In this document: positions 9,710 through 20,474 of the stretch, piece by piece
How positions within the stretch are numbered: position 1 is the stretch's first letter
How the letters are laid out: each line of letters begins with the position of its first letter
Source: Dyella sp. SG609
GTDB lineage: Bacteria; Pseudomonadota; Gammaproteobacteria; Xanthomonadales; Rhodanobacteraceae
Reading direction: 5' to 3'
Length of the DNA stretch: 64,000 nucleotides
Assembly: GCF_012275375.1 (NCBI RefSeq)
Contig: NZ_JAAZQJ010000011.1
Coordinates: forward strand, 106,929-170,928
The notes under the pieces: model-generated
The model's database searches: none
Seen by the model: only the letters and a program-made list of their open reading frames with translations
What the model was told of the DNA's origin: nothing
Made by a program: the position numbers and the translations under genes

Positions 9710-10490
9710 GCCCCTGTCGGTGGTGCTGACCAGCTACAACAGCGCCGCCACGCTCGACGCCTGCCTGGCCAGCGTGCGCTGGGCCGACGAGGTGGTGGTG
9801 CTGGATTCGGGCTCCACCGACGCTACGCTCGCCATCGCCGCGCACTACGGCGCGCGCGTCGAGAGCCAGCCCTTCGCCGGCTACAGCGCGCAGAAGCAGG
9901 CGGCCATCGACCTGGCGCGGCACGACTGGGTGCTGCTGCTCGACTCCGACGAAGCCATGCCGGCGAACGCCGCGCAGATCATCCAGCACGTGCTCGCGCA
10001 GCCGGCGCATGCCGGCTACCTGCTGTGGCGCCGCGAATGGATCTTCTGGCAATGGCAGTCGCCGCGCAGCCGCCTCAATCACTATGTGCGCCTGTTCGAC
10101 CGCCGTCGCGCGCGCATGAGCGGCCACCGCGTGCACGAGGAAGTCACCGTCGACGGCAGCGTCGGCGTGCTGGACCTGGTGATGGACCACTACGGCGAGC
10201 GCGATATCGCCGGCCGCGTGGACAAGGCCAACCGCTATTCCAGCCTGCAGGTGGCGGACCTGGCCGGCCGCCGCGCCAGCGGCCTGCGCCTGCGCATGCT
10301 CACCAATGCCTGGGCCGCGTTCTTCCGCTACTACCTGCTGCGCGGGCATTACCGCTCGGGCTGGGCGGGCTTTATCGCCGCGCGCATCCACGCGTTCTAT
10401 GCGTTCCTGAAGTACGCCAAGCTTTACGAGGCGACGCGGGCGGAGCAGAGGGAAACACGTATCCCTGCGCCGGAGCGCAAGGACGTTTAG
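9699..10490 (+). CDS. Glycosyltransferase family 2, WaaE/KdtX-like
   Basis: The 263-residue protein has a GT-A fold. SVVLTSYNSAATLDACLASV begins the nucleotide-binding domain, and LLLDSDEAMP carries the metal-binding DxD-type motif. The FDRRRARMSGHRVHEEV segment is characteristic of the WaaE/KdtX group, which adds a sugar to the LPS inner core. GGAGGA lies 5 bases before the ATG, inside the overlapping end of the ligase gene, so the two are translationally coupled. Confidence 0.87.
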   Translation: MAREPLSVVLTSYNSAATLDACLASVRWADEVVVLDSGSTDATLAIAAHYGARVESQPFAGYSAQKQAAIDLARHDWVLLLDSDEAMPANAAQIIQHVLAQPAHAGYLLWRREWIFWQWQSPRSRLNHYVRLFDRRRARMSGHRVHEEVTVDGSVGVLDLVMDHYGERDIAGRVDKANRYSSLQVADLAGRRASGLRLRMLTNAWAAFFRYYLLRGHYRSGWAGFIAARIHAFYAFLKYAKLYEATRAEQRETRIPAPERKDV

Positions 10491-10502
10491 CCGTCCATTG
10501 GC

Positions 10503-11417
10503 TTATGCCGCCCGGTCCAGCGGCCACACCTGGCCGCGCAGCGCCGTGATCAGCAGCCCGCAGGCCTCGCGCCGCAGCGCCTCGCGCTTGCGGAAGGCGG
10601 AGCGGTGCTTGCTCTCCACCTGGGTCTCGTCGCGCAGCGGCTCCTGCGCGGGCAGGGCGTAGAAGCCGTCGGTGAGCGGCTCGCCCTGGCATTCCTGCCA
10701 GAAGGCGTCGTAGTCGGCCTTGATCTTGTCCGCCTCGCCGGCGAACGGATGCGCCAGATTGGCGACGCCGCGCACGCGTTCGATGCCGTATTCGGCGGCG
10801 AAAGCCAGCAGCAGCGAGAACAGCAGATTCTTCGGGCGCAGGCCATGGCACTGCCTGGTCAGCTCGCGCACCGCTTCGCGGCCCAGCTCCGCCGACGCGC
10901 CCTGCATGCAGCCGATCAGCAGGCTGCTGCCTTCGTCGGCCACGGTGAACACCGCGGACGACAGCACCTGGTCATGGCTGTTGGTCAGGCACAGCGCCAG
11001 CTCGCCTTCGCGGCTGCGGCCGGTGGGGCGGCGCAGTTCGATGCGCAGCTCGCTGTTGTCCTTCAGCGTCAGCGCGCCAATGCGGTAGCCGCCGTGCAGA
11101 TAGACGCCGTCGGCCATGTCTTCGGGCAACTGCACGAAGGCGAAGCGGAAATGATCGGCGACGATCTCCATCCGGCGCGCGCGGCCGAACCGGCGATTGA
11201 TGTAATGGTGATGCCAACGCTCCAGCAGCCGCGGATCCTGCGCGAGGATCGCGCTGAGCCGCGGCGAGCCGTACACGAACTGCAGCCACGCGGATTGCCG
11301 CCGCGCCATGCGGGCGCAGCGCAGCAGGTATTTCAGCCCGGAGGCGATGCGTTTTGGCGCGGCGCCGCGCCAGTCATGACGATGGCGTAGCGAGCGCAAG
11401 AACAAACGAATGGACAT
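10503..11417 (-). CDS. VirK/YbjX-family protein (DUF535)
   Basis: The 304-residue protein matches the DUF535 family: HHHYINRRF, the HGGYRIGALTLKDNSELRIEL block and LIGCMQGASAELGREAVRELT are hallmark regions. VirK and YbjX affect outer-membrane surface properties and antimicrobial peptide resistance in enterobacteria, though the biochemical activity is unknown. It converges on the GT2 gene with only 12 bases between stops and lies just downstream of the lipid A acyltransferase on the same strand, which fits an envelope role. Confidence 0.85.
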   Translation of the reverse strand: MSIRLFLRSLRHRHDWRGAAPKRIASGLKYLLRCARMARRQSAWLQFVYGSPRLSAILAQDPRLLERWHHHYINRRFGRARRMEIVADHFRFAFVQLPEDMADGVYLHGGYRIGALTLKDNSELRIELRRPTGRSREGELALCLTNSHDQVLSSAVFTVADEGSSLLIGCMQGASAELGREAVRELTRQCHGLRPKNLLFSLLLAFAAEYGIERVRGVANLAHPFAGEADKIKADYDAFWQECQGEPLTDGFYALPAQEPLRDETQVESKHRSAFRKREALRREACGLLITALRGQVWPLDRAA

Positions 11418-11484
11418 GGCGCGCAAGAATGGGGAAACCGCGCATGCCTTGTACTTGAGCAGTCTGTCGCCTGCCTGTCGCGGC

Positions 11485-12411
11485 TCAATAAACTTCCGGG
11501 CTGTGCGGCGGGCGCGTCTTGAAGCGCTTGTGCACCCACAGGTATTGCTCGGGCGCTTCGCGCACCATCTGCTCGATGCTCGCATTCACGCGCGCGGTGT
11601 CGAACGCGGCGTCACCGCTGGGAAAGTCCTGCAGCGGCGCACCCAGGCGCAATGCATAGCCGCGGCCGTCGGGCAGGCGGCGATGGAAGAACGGAACGAC
11701 CAGCGCACCGGACAGGCGCGCCAGGTGATGCGTCGCGGTGATGGTCGCCGCCGGCACGCCGAAGAACGGCACGAAGACATTGTCCTTGCTGCGCATGTCC
11801 TGGTCGGGCGCGTACCACAGCGTGCCGCCGCTGCGCAGGTACTTCACCGTGCCGCGGATGTCGTCCTTGTCGAACATGGCGGCGGCGTAGTCCAGGCGCG
11901 CGCGCAGCACGGCCCATTCGAACACCGCCGAATCCATGCGCCGGTACATGCCGGCGATGCGGATATGCCGCGATACCAGCCGCGCGCACAGCTCCAGATG
12001 CGAGAAATGCCCGCCGACCAGCAGCACGCCCTTGCCCTGCGCCCGCGCGGCTTCGAGATGCTCCAGGCCTTCCAGCGTCACCGGCACGCGCTCGATCGCG
12101 CGCTCGGTGCCCATCCAGCCCAGCGCGAACTCCATCATCATCAGGCCGATGTCGCGCAGGTGCGCGTCCACCAGGGCGGCCCGCTCCGCCGCGGACAGCT
12201 CCGGAAAGCACAGCGCGATGTTCACTTCGGCGATGTGCCGGCGGCGCGAGGGGAAATGCTGGATCAGCACGCCCAGCCCGCGGCCCACGGCCATGAGCGC
12301 GCGGCGCGGCAGGCGCGCGACCAGTTTCAGGATGCCCACGCCCAGCCACGCCGGCCATTGGACCGGGGAAAGCAGCTTGGCTTGGAAGGAGGGACGAGGT
12401 GCACCGGGCAT
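11485..12411 (-). CDS. Lipid A biosynthesis (late) acyltransferase, LpxL/LpxM type
   Basis: This 308-residue inner-membrane enzyme transfers a fatty acyl chain from acyl-ACP onto the Kdo-lipid A precursor or a related lipid. The catalytic H-x4-E motif is present in GGHFSHLELCARL (near residue 130), and the FPSRRRHIAEVNIALCFPEL block is typical of the HtrB family. The N-terminal hydrophobic segment anchors it. Which position it acylates cannot be told. It is divergent from waaA, the preceding step of lipid A-core assembly, across a 104-base intergenic region. Confidence 0.9.
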   Translation of the reverse strand: MPGAPRPSFQAKLLSPVQWPAWLGVGILKLVARLPRRALMAVGRGLGVLIQHFPSRRRHIAEVNIALCFPELSAAERAALVDAHLRDIGLMMMEFALGWMGTERAIERVPVTLEGLEHLEAARAQGKGVLLVGGHFSHLELCARLVSRHIRIAGMYRRMDSAVFEWAVLRARLDYAAAMFDKDDIRGTVKYLRSGGTLWYAPDQDMRSKDNVFVPFFGVPAATITATHHLARLSGALVVPFFHRRLPDGRGYALRLGAPLQDFPSGDAAFDTARVNASIEQMVREAPEQYLWVHKRFKTRPPHSPEVY

Positions 12412-12481
12412 GAGGGCCGCGATTGTAGCAAGAGCGGGGGCCGCGGCCGGGTGTTTGCCTGCCCCGCGCGGAGGCACTGGC

Positions 12482-12487
12482 TATACT
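12482..12487 (+). promoter_or_regulatory. Probable -10 element of waaA
   Basis: TATACT lies 28 bases before the TTG start of waaA, in an otherwise very GC-rich stretch. No convincing -35 hexamer is seen at 16-18 bases; TTGCCT at 12455-12460 is 21 bases away. Confidence 0.5.
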
Positions 12488-12515
12488 GCCGCGCCTGCCC
12501 TTTCGAGCCCCGCCG

Positions 12516-13781
12516 TTGCGCTATCTCTACACCCTCGCGATGTACCTGGTGACGCCGATCATCGTGATGCGGCTGCTGGCGCGCGGCGTGCGCTACCGCG
12601 ACTACCACCGGCGCTGGCGCGAGCGCTTCGGCTTCTACCGCGGCCCGACCCTGCGCGGCAGCATCTGGGTGCATGCGGTGTCGGTGGGCGAGGTGAATGC
12701 GGCCGAGCCCCTGATCAAGTCGCTGCGCGAGGCCTACGTCAATGCGCCGCTGGTGGTGACCACGGTGACGCCGACCGGCTCCGAGCGCGTGCGCCAGCTG
12801 TTCGGCGACAGCGTGTACCACGTGTACCTGCCGTACGACCTGCCGTTCGCGGTGTCGCGCTTCATGCAGCGGGTGCGGCCGCGGCTGGCGATCATCGTGG
12901 AGACCGAAATCTGGCCGAACCTCTACTTCGCCTGCAAGAAGCGCGGCATTCCGCTGATGATCGTCAATGCGCGCCTGTCCGAGCGCTCGCTGCGCGGCTA
13001 CCGCCCGCTGCAGGGGCTGGTGCGCTCGGCGCTGAGCTGCGTGCGGCAGATCGCGGCGCAGTCGCGCACCGACGCGGCGCGCTACCGGCTGCTGGGGGTG
13101 GAGCCGGCGCGCATCGTGGTCAGCGGCAATCTGAAATTCGACATGCCGGTGCCGTATGCCGCGGTGCAGGCCGGCGAGGAGCTGCGCCGGCAATGGGGCC
13201 ATCTGCGGCCGGTGTGGATCGCCGGCAGCACGCACGAGGGCGAGGAGCTGCCCGTGCTGGAAGCGCACCTGCAGGTGCTCAAGCGCTTGCCGGACGCCTT
13301 GCTGCTGATCGCGCCGCGCCATCCGGAGCGTTTCAAGCTGGTGGAAAGCGCGGTGCGCAGCCTGGGTTTCAGCATGGCCACGCGCAGCGCCGACCGCGTG
13401 CCGACCGCCGCGCACCAGGTGTTCGTGATCGACGCCATGGGTGAGCTGATGCAGTTCTACGCCGCGGCGGACCTCGCCTTCGTCGGCGGCAGCCTGGTGC
13501 CGATCGGCGGGCACAACGTGCTGGAGCCGGCGGCGCTGTCGCGGCCGGTGCTGGTGGGGCCGCACACCTTCAATTTCGAGGAAATCACCCTGACCCTGAT
13601 CGGCGAAGGCGCCGCGGTGCGCCTCAACGACGCCAGCGAGCTGGGCACCGCCGTGCTGCAGCTGCTGCGCGACGCGGAGCGGCGCAAGAGCATGGGCCTG
13701 CATGCGCAGGTGGTGTTCGACCGCGAGCGCGGCGCGGTGCAGCGGGTGATGGAGCTGATCGACAAGCAGCTGCAGGAATGA
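12516..13781 (+). CDS. waaA: 3-deoxy-D-manno-octulosonic acid (Kdo) transferase
   Basis: WaaA (KdtA) adds Kdo from CMP-Kdo to lipid IVA, the step joining lipid A to the core. The 421-residue protein has the N-terminal membrane anchor (YTLAMYLVTPIIVMRLLARG), then IWVHAVSVGEVNAAEPLI, VETEIWPNLYFACKKRGIP and the C-terminal FVGGSLVPIGGHNVLEPA motif. All are diagnostic of the family. Translation appears to start at TTG, since no in-frame ATG precedes the conserved anchor. The gene ends at a shared bidirectional terminator. Confidence 0.95.
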   Translation: MRYLYTLAMYLVTPIIVMRLLARGVRYRDYHRRWRERFGFYRGPTLRGSIWVHAVSVGEVNAAEPLIKSLREAYVNAPLVVTTVTPTGSERVRQLFGDSVYHVYLPYDLPFAVSRFMQRVRPRLAIIVETEIWPNLYFACKKRGIPLMIVNARLSERSLRGYRPLQGLVRSALSCVRQIAAQSRTDAARYRLLGVEPARIVVSGNLKFDMPVPYAAVQAGEELRRQWGHLRPVWIAGSTHEGEELPVLEAHLQVLKRLPDALLLIAPRHPERFKLVESAVRSLGFSMATRSADRVPTAAHQVFVIDAMGELMQFYAAADLAFVGGSLVPIGGHNVLEPAALSRPVLVGPHTFNFEEITLTLIGEGAAVRLNDASELGTAVLQLLRDAERRKSMGLHAQVVFDRERGAVQRVMELIDKQLQE

Positions 13782-13800
13782 GCGGCTCGTTCAGGGCATG

Positions 13801-13829
13801 AAAAAAGGCCGGGCAATGCCCGGCCTTTT
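13801..13829. terminator. Bidirectional intrinsic terminator
   Basis: An 8-bp GC stem (GGCCGGGC / GCCCGGCC, loop AAT) is flanked by six A and four T. It terminates waaA from the left and the tolC-like gene from the right. Confidence 0.93.
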
Positions 13830-13851
13830 CGTTTGCGCGTGCTGAACCTGC

Positions 13852-15168
13852 TTACTGCAGCAGCGCGTTGACCGCTTCCAGGTCGGGCATGTCGATGGTG
13901 CCCGCCGACTGCTTCAGCTGCAGCTTGTTGAGGATGAAGGCGTGGCGCGCCTGCGAGTAGCTGCTCTGCGCCTGGGTCAGGGTCTGAATCGCGTTGAGCA
14001 CGTTCAGCATGGTCTGGGTGCCCACGTCGAAGCCGGCGCGGGTGGCTTCCAGCGCCTTCTGGCCGGATTCGACCGAAGCGCGATTTGCCTGCACCTGCAG
14101 GATGCCGGCGCCGACCGAGCGGTAGTAGTTGAGCGTGTCGCGCGAGACCTGGCGGCGGGTGGATTCCAGCGAATCCTGCGCCGCGTCGCGGTTGTAGATC
14201 GACTGGCGCACGCGCGACTGGGTGCCGAAGCCTTCGAAGATCGGCACCGACAGGGTCAGGCCGGCGGTGGTGCCCCAGCGGCCGTTGCCGGGGGTGACCA
14301 GGCCGCCGTTCTCGGCCCAGGCATTGGTCTGGCCGCGGGTGACCGTGGCGTTGATGGTCGGCAGGTGGCCGGCGCGCGCCGTGTCGATGCTGTGCTCGGC
14401 CGCTTCCACGCTGTACTGCTGCGAGAGCACATTCGGGTTGTGCTTGAGCGCCTCTTCCACCCAGGTGTTCGGGTCGGCCGGCGAAGGCGCGTCCATCGGC
14501 AGGTCGTCGCGCAGCTTCTTCAGCTCGGTGACCGGCTGGCCGGTGATCTGGCGCAGCGCTTCCTTGGCGTCGTTGAGCGAATTCTCGGCGGAGATGGTCT
14601 GCGCCTTGGCCAGCTCGTAGTACGACTTGGCCTGGTACACGTCGGTGATCGCGGCCAGGCCGACCTTGAAGCGCTGGTCCGCCTGCTCGTAGGCCTGGCG
14701 GTAGGCTTCTTCGTTGGCCTTGTTGAAGGTCAGCGTGTCCTGCGCGGTGAGCACGCCGAAGTAGGCCTGCGTGACGCGCACGTACAGGTTCTGCAGCGCG
14801 GCCTGGTAGAGCTGTTCCTGCGCGTCGGACTGCGAGCGGGCGGTTTTCAGGCCCGTCCACTTGCTGATGTCCAGCACGCTCTGGCTCAGGGTGGCGTTCT
14901 CGGTGCGCGAGCGCGAATGGCCGCCGGCGGAGTCCTGGCTGTTGTTGCCGCTGTACTGGTTGAAGGTCAACCCCGCGCTCAGCTGCGGCAGCATCAGTGC
15001 GCGCGCCTGCGTGATGCCCTCGCCGGTGGCCTGGCGGTTGGCGTCGGACTGCGCCAGCACCGGATCGTTAGCGCGGGCTTCTCGGTATGCATCCAGCAAA
15101 TCCTCGCTGTGGCCGGACAACGGAAGCGCCGTCAGGGCCAGGGCAAGGGTCAGAAGCTTCAAACGCAT
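13852..15168 (-). CDS. tolC: TolC-family outer membrane efflux channel
   Basis: The 438-residue protein is a periplasm-spanning outer membrane channel for tripartite efflux pumps or type I secretion. A signal peptide (MRLKLLTLALALTALPLSGHS) precedes two related halves rich in alpha-helical heptads. YREARANDPVLAQSDANRQA and the second-half SLESTRRQVSRDTLNYYRSV mark the duplicated structure. Length matches TolC of Xanthomonadales. AGAGG lies 6 bases before the ATG. It lies 35 bases behind the methyltransferase gene and is probably cotranscribed with it. The matching inner-membrane pump is not in this window. Confidence 0.9.
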   Translation of the reverse strand: MRLKLLTLALALTALPLSGHSEDLLDAYREARANDPVLAQSDANRQATGEGITQARALMLPQLSAGLTFNQYSGNNSQDSAGGHSRSRTENATLSQSVLDISKWTGLKTARSQSDAQEQLYQAALQNLYVRVTQAYFGVLTAQDTLTFNKANEEAYRQAYEQADQRFKVGLAAITDVYQAKSYYELAKAQTISAENSLNDAKEALRQITGQPVTELKKLRDDLPMDAPSPADPNTWVEEALKHNPNVLSQQYSVEAAEHSIDTARAGHLPTINATVTRGQTNAWAENGGLVTPGNGRWGTTAGLTLSVPIFEGFGTQSRVRQSIYNRDAAQDSLESTRRQVSRDTLNYYRSVGAGILQVQANRASVESGQKALEATRAGFDVGTQTMLNVLNAIQTLTQAQSSYSQARHAFILNKLQLKQSAGTIDMPDLEAVNALLQ

Positions 15169-15203
15169 GGGTTGCCTCTTGGGGAATGGGAAATCGGGTC
15201 AGG

Positions 15204-15863
15204 TCAGAAAACGAATTTGCGCGGCGGCTCGGCGTGCACCAGGTAGGGCAGGTCGGTCTCGAGGATGCTCTCCTCGCGATAGCGGCCTTCGCCCTCGTGG
15301 GTCAGCAGCACCATCTGCTGCACCGGCGACTCGCCGCGCACCGCCAGCAGGCGGCCGCCCGGCTTGAGCCAGCCGAGGAAACGCTGGGGAATTTCATACA
15401 CGGCGCCGGTGACCACCACCGCATCGAACTGGCCGGCAGGCTGCCAGGCCTTGACCGCCTCGCCCGTGGCGAGCGTCACGTTGTCGATGCCCGCCTGCGC
15501 GATGCGCTGCGCCGCGGCGGCGATGAAGTCGGCATGGATGTCGACGCTGGTGACATGGCCGGACAGGCTCGCCATGCAGGCGGTGAGGAAGCCCGAGCCC
15601 GTGCCGATTTCCAGCACGTGTTCCGCTTCCTTCAGCTCCAGCGCCTGCAGCACGCGGCCTTCCAGCACCGGCTTGAGCATGCTCTCGCCATGGCCGATCG
15701 GCAGGCCGACGTCGGCATAGGCCAGCGCACGATGCTCCGGGGCGACGAACTGGTCGCGGTGCAGGCGGCCGAGCACGTCGAGCACGCGCGCGTCCAGCAC
15801 CTCCCAGGGGCGCACCTGGTTTTCCACCATGTTCTGCCGCGCCTGTTCGAAGTTCATCGCCAT
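15204..15863 (-). CDS. Protein-L-isoaspartate O-methyltransferase family protein
   Basis: The 219-residue protein has a class I SAM-binding motif (VLEIGTGSGFLTACMA) within a PCMT-like layout: N-terminal NFEQARQNMVENQVRPWEV and ALAYADVGLPIGHGESMLKP, the latter matching the PCMT substrate loop region. Pcm repairs isoaspartyl residues in damaged proteins. Members paired with tolC in Xanthomonadales diverge from true Pcm, so a different substrate is possible. A candidate promoter lies 42 to 70 bases upstream. Confidence 0.85.
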   Translation of the reverse strand: MAMNFEQARQNMVENQVRPWEVLDARVLDVLGRLHRDQFVAPEHRALAYADVGLPIGHGESMLKPVLEGRVLQALELKEAEHVLEIGTGSGFLTACMASLSGHVTSVDIHADFIAAAAQRIAQAGIDNVTLATGEAVKAWQPAGQFDAVVVTGAVYEIPQRFLGWLKPGGRLLAVRGESPVQQMVLLTHEGEGRYREESILETDLPYLVHAEPPRKFVF

Positions 15864-15904
15864 GGTCAGCCTACGTCCCGTGCAAAGTCGAAAAAAGGTC
15901 AGAA

Positions 15905-15933
15905 AGGATAAGCGCTTAGACCAGTCCCGACAA
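15905..15933 (-). promoter_or_regulatory. Putative sigma-70 promoter of the methyltransferase-tolC unit
   Basis: Read on the minus strand, TTGTCG (15928-15933) and TATCCT (15905-15910) are separated by exactly 17 bases. This places a start site about 35 bases before the methyltransferase ATG. Both hexamers match the consensus at four positions. Confidence 0.5.
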
Positions 15934-16031
15934 TGTTCAAAAGCCTGGAGCTTGCCTGCTTCCCCACGAAGTGCCGGAAGTCACCGCGACGAGCTGACGG
16001 AAGTCATGCGCAGCGCGGTGTCCGCGGACAC

Positions 16032-16367
16032 TCAAGCCGTCAGGCGACGGTTATCCGCCCGCTTGGCGGCGATGTCCATCGGCAGGCGTGCGAACGCATC
16101 TTCGGTTGCTTGTCCGAGCGCCGCATCCAGCAGCCGGATGCGCGGCAGCAGGGCCGGCTGCCGGCGGCTTTCCGCCGCGACCGCCAGCCAGGCCAGCCAG
16201 CGCGCGATGCGGTGGCGCTCGGGCGCATTCAGCGCGGCCAGCGCCACGCGCACGGCGAAAGCGCGGCGGCGGGCAAGCGCCTGGCCATGCTCCAGCCACG
16301 CGGCAAGCATGCGCTGGGCATGGCGATAAGGGCCGCTGAGAGTGAGTTCTGCGATAGTAGAGGTCAT
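16032..16367 (-). CDS. Hypothetical protein
   Basis: A 111-residue frame rich in alanine, arginine and leucine, predicted mostly helical (MLAAWLEHGQALARRRAFAV). It has no signal peptide, membrane segment or known motif. It is divergent from the TetR gene across 89 bases and faces the same way as the tolC unit. Support is only the open frame and its fit in the gap; the ribosome binding site is weak. If real, its position makes it a possible target of the TetR regulator. Confidence 0.45.
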   Translation of the reverse strand: MTSTIAELTLSGPYRHAQRMLAAWLEHGQALARRRAFAVRVALAALNAPERHRIARWLAWLAVAAESRRQPALLPRIRLLDAALGQATEDAFARLPMDIAAKRADNRRLTA

Positions 16368-16390
16368 GGGTCGGCCGTTCAGGACGGCGG

Positions 16391-16435
16391 TGGAAAATAA
16401 GTAAACCGGCGCGTATACTAAACCCCGGTTATCCC
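16391..16435 (+). promoter_or_regulatory. Putative TetR-gene promoter with overlapping operator
   Basis: TGGAAA (16391-16396) and TATACT (16414-16419) are 17 bases apart, 38 bases before the TetR ATG. The -10 is bracketed by AACCGG and its complement CCGGTT, an imperfect dyad typical of TetR operators. This suggests self-repression and possibly control of the divergent small gene. Confidence 0.45.
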
Positions 16436-16456
16436 TTTGTGAAGGTGTAGAACGGC

Positions 16457-17107
16457 ATGAACACGATCGCGCAAACCAAGCCCCAGGGTCCTGGCCGCCC
16501 TAAGGACATGGAGAAGCGCGCCGCGATCCTGGAGGCCGCCAAGGGCCTGTTCGTGCGCAACGCCTTCGCCGGCACCAGCATGGACGCCGTGGCCGCCGAG
16601 GCGGGCGTGTCCAAGCTCACCGTCTACAGCCACTTCGGCGACAAGGACAACCTGTTCCGCGAGGTGATCCGCGCGCACATCCAGGACCTGCTGCCGGAAG
16701 ACACCTACCTGTACGACCCGGCCACGGAGATCAGCGACCTGCTCATGCGCGTCGCCATGACCCACGCCCACATCGACTGCGACCCGAAGAACGTCGGCAC
16801 CTTCCGCGCCATCCTCAGCGACTGCCGCCAGGGCAATCCGCGCTACGGCAAGCTGCTGTGGGAAGAAGGCCCCACCCGCACGCACAAGCTGATGGAACGC
16901 CTGCTGGAACAGGCGGTTGACGACGGCAAGCTGGAGATCGAGAACGTCGCCCAGGCCAGCGTGCAGTTCCTGGCCCTGATCAAGGGCGACCTCGTGCTGC
17001 GCCGCATGTTCGGCTGCGACGGCTGCCAGGACGCCTTCGCCAGCGAGGTGGAATCGAACGCCCGCGCCGGCGTGTCCACCTTCCTGCGCGCCTACCTGCC
17101 GCGCTGA
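16457..17107 (+). CDS. TetR/AcrR-family transcriptional regulator
   Basis: The 216-residue protein has an N-terminal TetR helix-turn-helix (ILEAAKGLFVRNAFAGTSMD through EAGVSKLTVYSHFGDKDNLF, residues 25-65) and a helical ligand-binding domain. It has a proline- and lysine-containing N-terminal tail that may contact DNA. The C-terminal half has several cysteines (DCRQGNP, FGCDGCQDAF). Regulators of this type commonly control efflux pumps; the tolC homologue 1.3 kb away is a plausible but unproven target. Confidence 0.9.
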   Translation: MNTIAQTKPQGPGRPKDMEKRAAILEAAKGLFVRNAFAGTSMDAVAAEAGVSKLTVYSHFGDKDNLFREVIRAHIQDLLPEDTYLYDPATEISDLLMRVAMTHAHIDCDPKNVGTFRAILSDCRQGNPRYGKLLWEEGPTRTHKLMERLLEQAVDDGKLEIENVAQASVQFLALIKGDLVLRRMFGCDGCQDAFASEVESNARAGVSTFLRAYLPR

Positions 17108-17171
17108 ATCCCCCTCTTCACGCCGCGTACTCGCCCGTATCCGGCGATTCGTGCTTGAATATCAGCCTTCT

Positions 17172-19223
<2,052 letters not shown>

Positions 19224-19248
19224 GCCGCGAGGCGCTGGCCCGGCCGAA

Positions 19249-19279
19249 GCCGCGCGTCCCTGCGACGCGCGGCTTTTTT
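19249..19279 (+). terminator. Intrinsic terminator of thiC
   Basis: A 10-bp perfect stem (GCCGCGCGTC / GACGCGCGGC, loop CCTGC) is followed by six T, 25 bases after the thiC stop. Confidence 0.95.
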
Positions 19280-19364
19280 CTGAAGCGCCGCGCTGTCTCG
19301 CCGCGTCATCCCGCGCTACCTTTAGCGCGTTCATGCCCCGACCGGAGCCCGAGGAAATCCACCG

Positions 19365-20387
19365 ATGCAAGCGACGGACCCGACCGCCAGGCCGAACCAC
19401 GCCGTCTTGCGCGTGGCCTTGGTCGCGCTGGCCCTGCCCCTGCTGATCGCCTGCATCGCGCTGTGGTGGTGGGACCGCGAGCCGAACCTGGTCAACCCAT
19501 CGACGCCGCCGCGCACCGAACAGGTGGCGATGAAGCGGCCGATGACCCCGGGAGCCGCCACCACCATCAGCGTGATACGCGCGGTGCAGGGCCTGGCCGG
19601 CCGGCATGCGCATCCGCTGCGCGGCCACCATCATCCACAGGGCGCGGACATGCAGGACACGCCCGGCTGGGAGCGCGGTTCGCTGATGGCCTCGCGCGAT
19701 CTGCTGCACGCCCTGCGCGAAGACTTCGCGCGGCCGCAGGCGCCGCTGATGGAAGACAAGGACCTGGCCGCCGCCGACGCGCTGCTCGCCAGCCGTCCCG
19801 GCCACCTGCCGCTGCGCAGCGCCGAAAGCCAGTACCGCAAGGTGGCCGACCATCTGCTCGATTATCTCGACCGCCTGACCGACGACGACCCGGACAACGC
19901 GCATTTCTATCTCAGCGCCGCCGCGCTGGCCGACTACCTGGAAGTGGTCAGCGACCGCCTCGACACGCTGCAGGAGCGCCTGGCCGCCGGCATGATCCCG
20001 CCGCATCCCGGCGAATTCACGCCGCCGCGCTGGCCCATCGTCGCCTCCGCCCTGGCCATGCGCCGCGGCGGCCTGCCGTGGCGCCATGCCGACGAGACCT
20101 TGTACGAAGCGCGCGGCTACACCACCACCCTGCTGACGCAGATGAAGGCGTTCCAGCACGACTTCGGCCCCACCCTGAAGAGCGAGCAGGCGAAGCAAGA
20201 CCTGCGCGAAGCCATTCACGAGCTGGAAGCGCTGCAGTCCGGCCCCGCCAATCCGCTGGCGCTGGACGGTGCGCCGATGGTGCGCCTGCCCGAGCACGCG
20301 CTGGCGCTGGCCGACGCGGTCGAACGCATCGACGATGCGGTGTTCGATCTGTGCGAAGAGCTGCGTAAAGCCCCGAATCCGGCGTAG
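19365..20387 (+). CDS. DUF2333 family membrane-anchored protein
   Basis: The 340-residue protein has one N-terminal transmembrane segment (VALVALALPLLIACIALWWW) and a large periplasmic domain. DTPGWERGSLMASRDLLHAL, LREDFARPQ and HADETLYEARGYTTTLLTQM match the DUF2333 family as I know it from Pseudomonas. Function is unknown. GAGGAAA lies 7 bases before the ATG. The coding end runs into a GTAG-footed palindromic repeat; the stop TAG is part of a GTAGGCGTAGG sequence at its edge. Confidence 0.85.
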   Translation: MQATDPTARPNHAVLRVALVALALPLLIACIALWWWDREPNLVNPSTPPRTEQVAMKRPMTPGAATTISVIRAVQGLAGRHAHPLRGHHHPQGADMQDTPGWERGSLMASRDLLHALREDFARPQAPLMEDKDLAAADALLASRPGHLPLRSAESQYRKVADHLLDYLDRLTDDDPDNAHFYLSAAALADYLEVVSDRLDTLQERLAAGMIPPHPGEFTPPRWPIVASALAMRRGGLPWRHADETLYEARGYTTTLLTQMKAFQHDFGPTLKSEQAKQDLREAIHELEALQSGPANPLALDGAPMVRLPEHALALADAVERIDDAVFDLCEELRKAPNPA

Positions 20388-20389
20388 GC

Positions 20390-20474
20390 GTAGGTTGGGG
20401 TGAGCGCAGCGAACCCCAACAAACCTGCAGGTGTCCGCGCCGTTGGGGTTCGCCTTTGGCTCACCCCAACCTAC
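20390..20474. repeat. GTAG-footed palindromic repeat (copy 1)
   Basis: An 85-base inverted repeat. The outer arms are GTAGGTTGGGGTGA and its exact complement at the other end. Each half can also form its own hairpin with TTGGGGT / ACCCCAA arms. Related copies lie at 37139-37220 and 59009-59098. GTAG-footed palindromes of this form resemble REP elements moved by RAYT transposases. It fills the gap between two convergent genes and supplies the LysR stop codon. Confidence 0.92.
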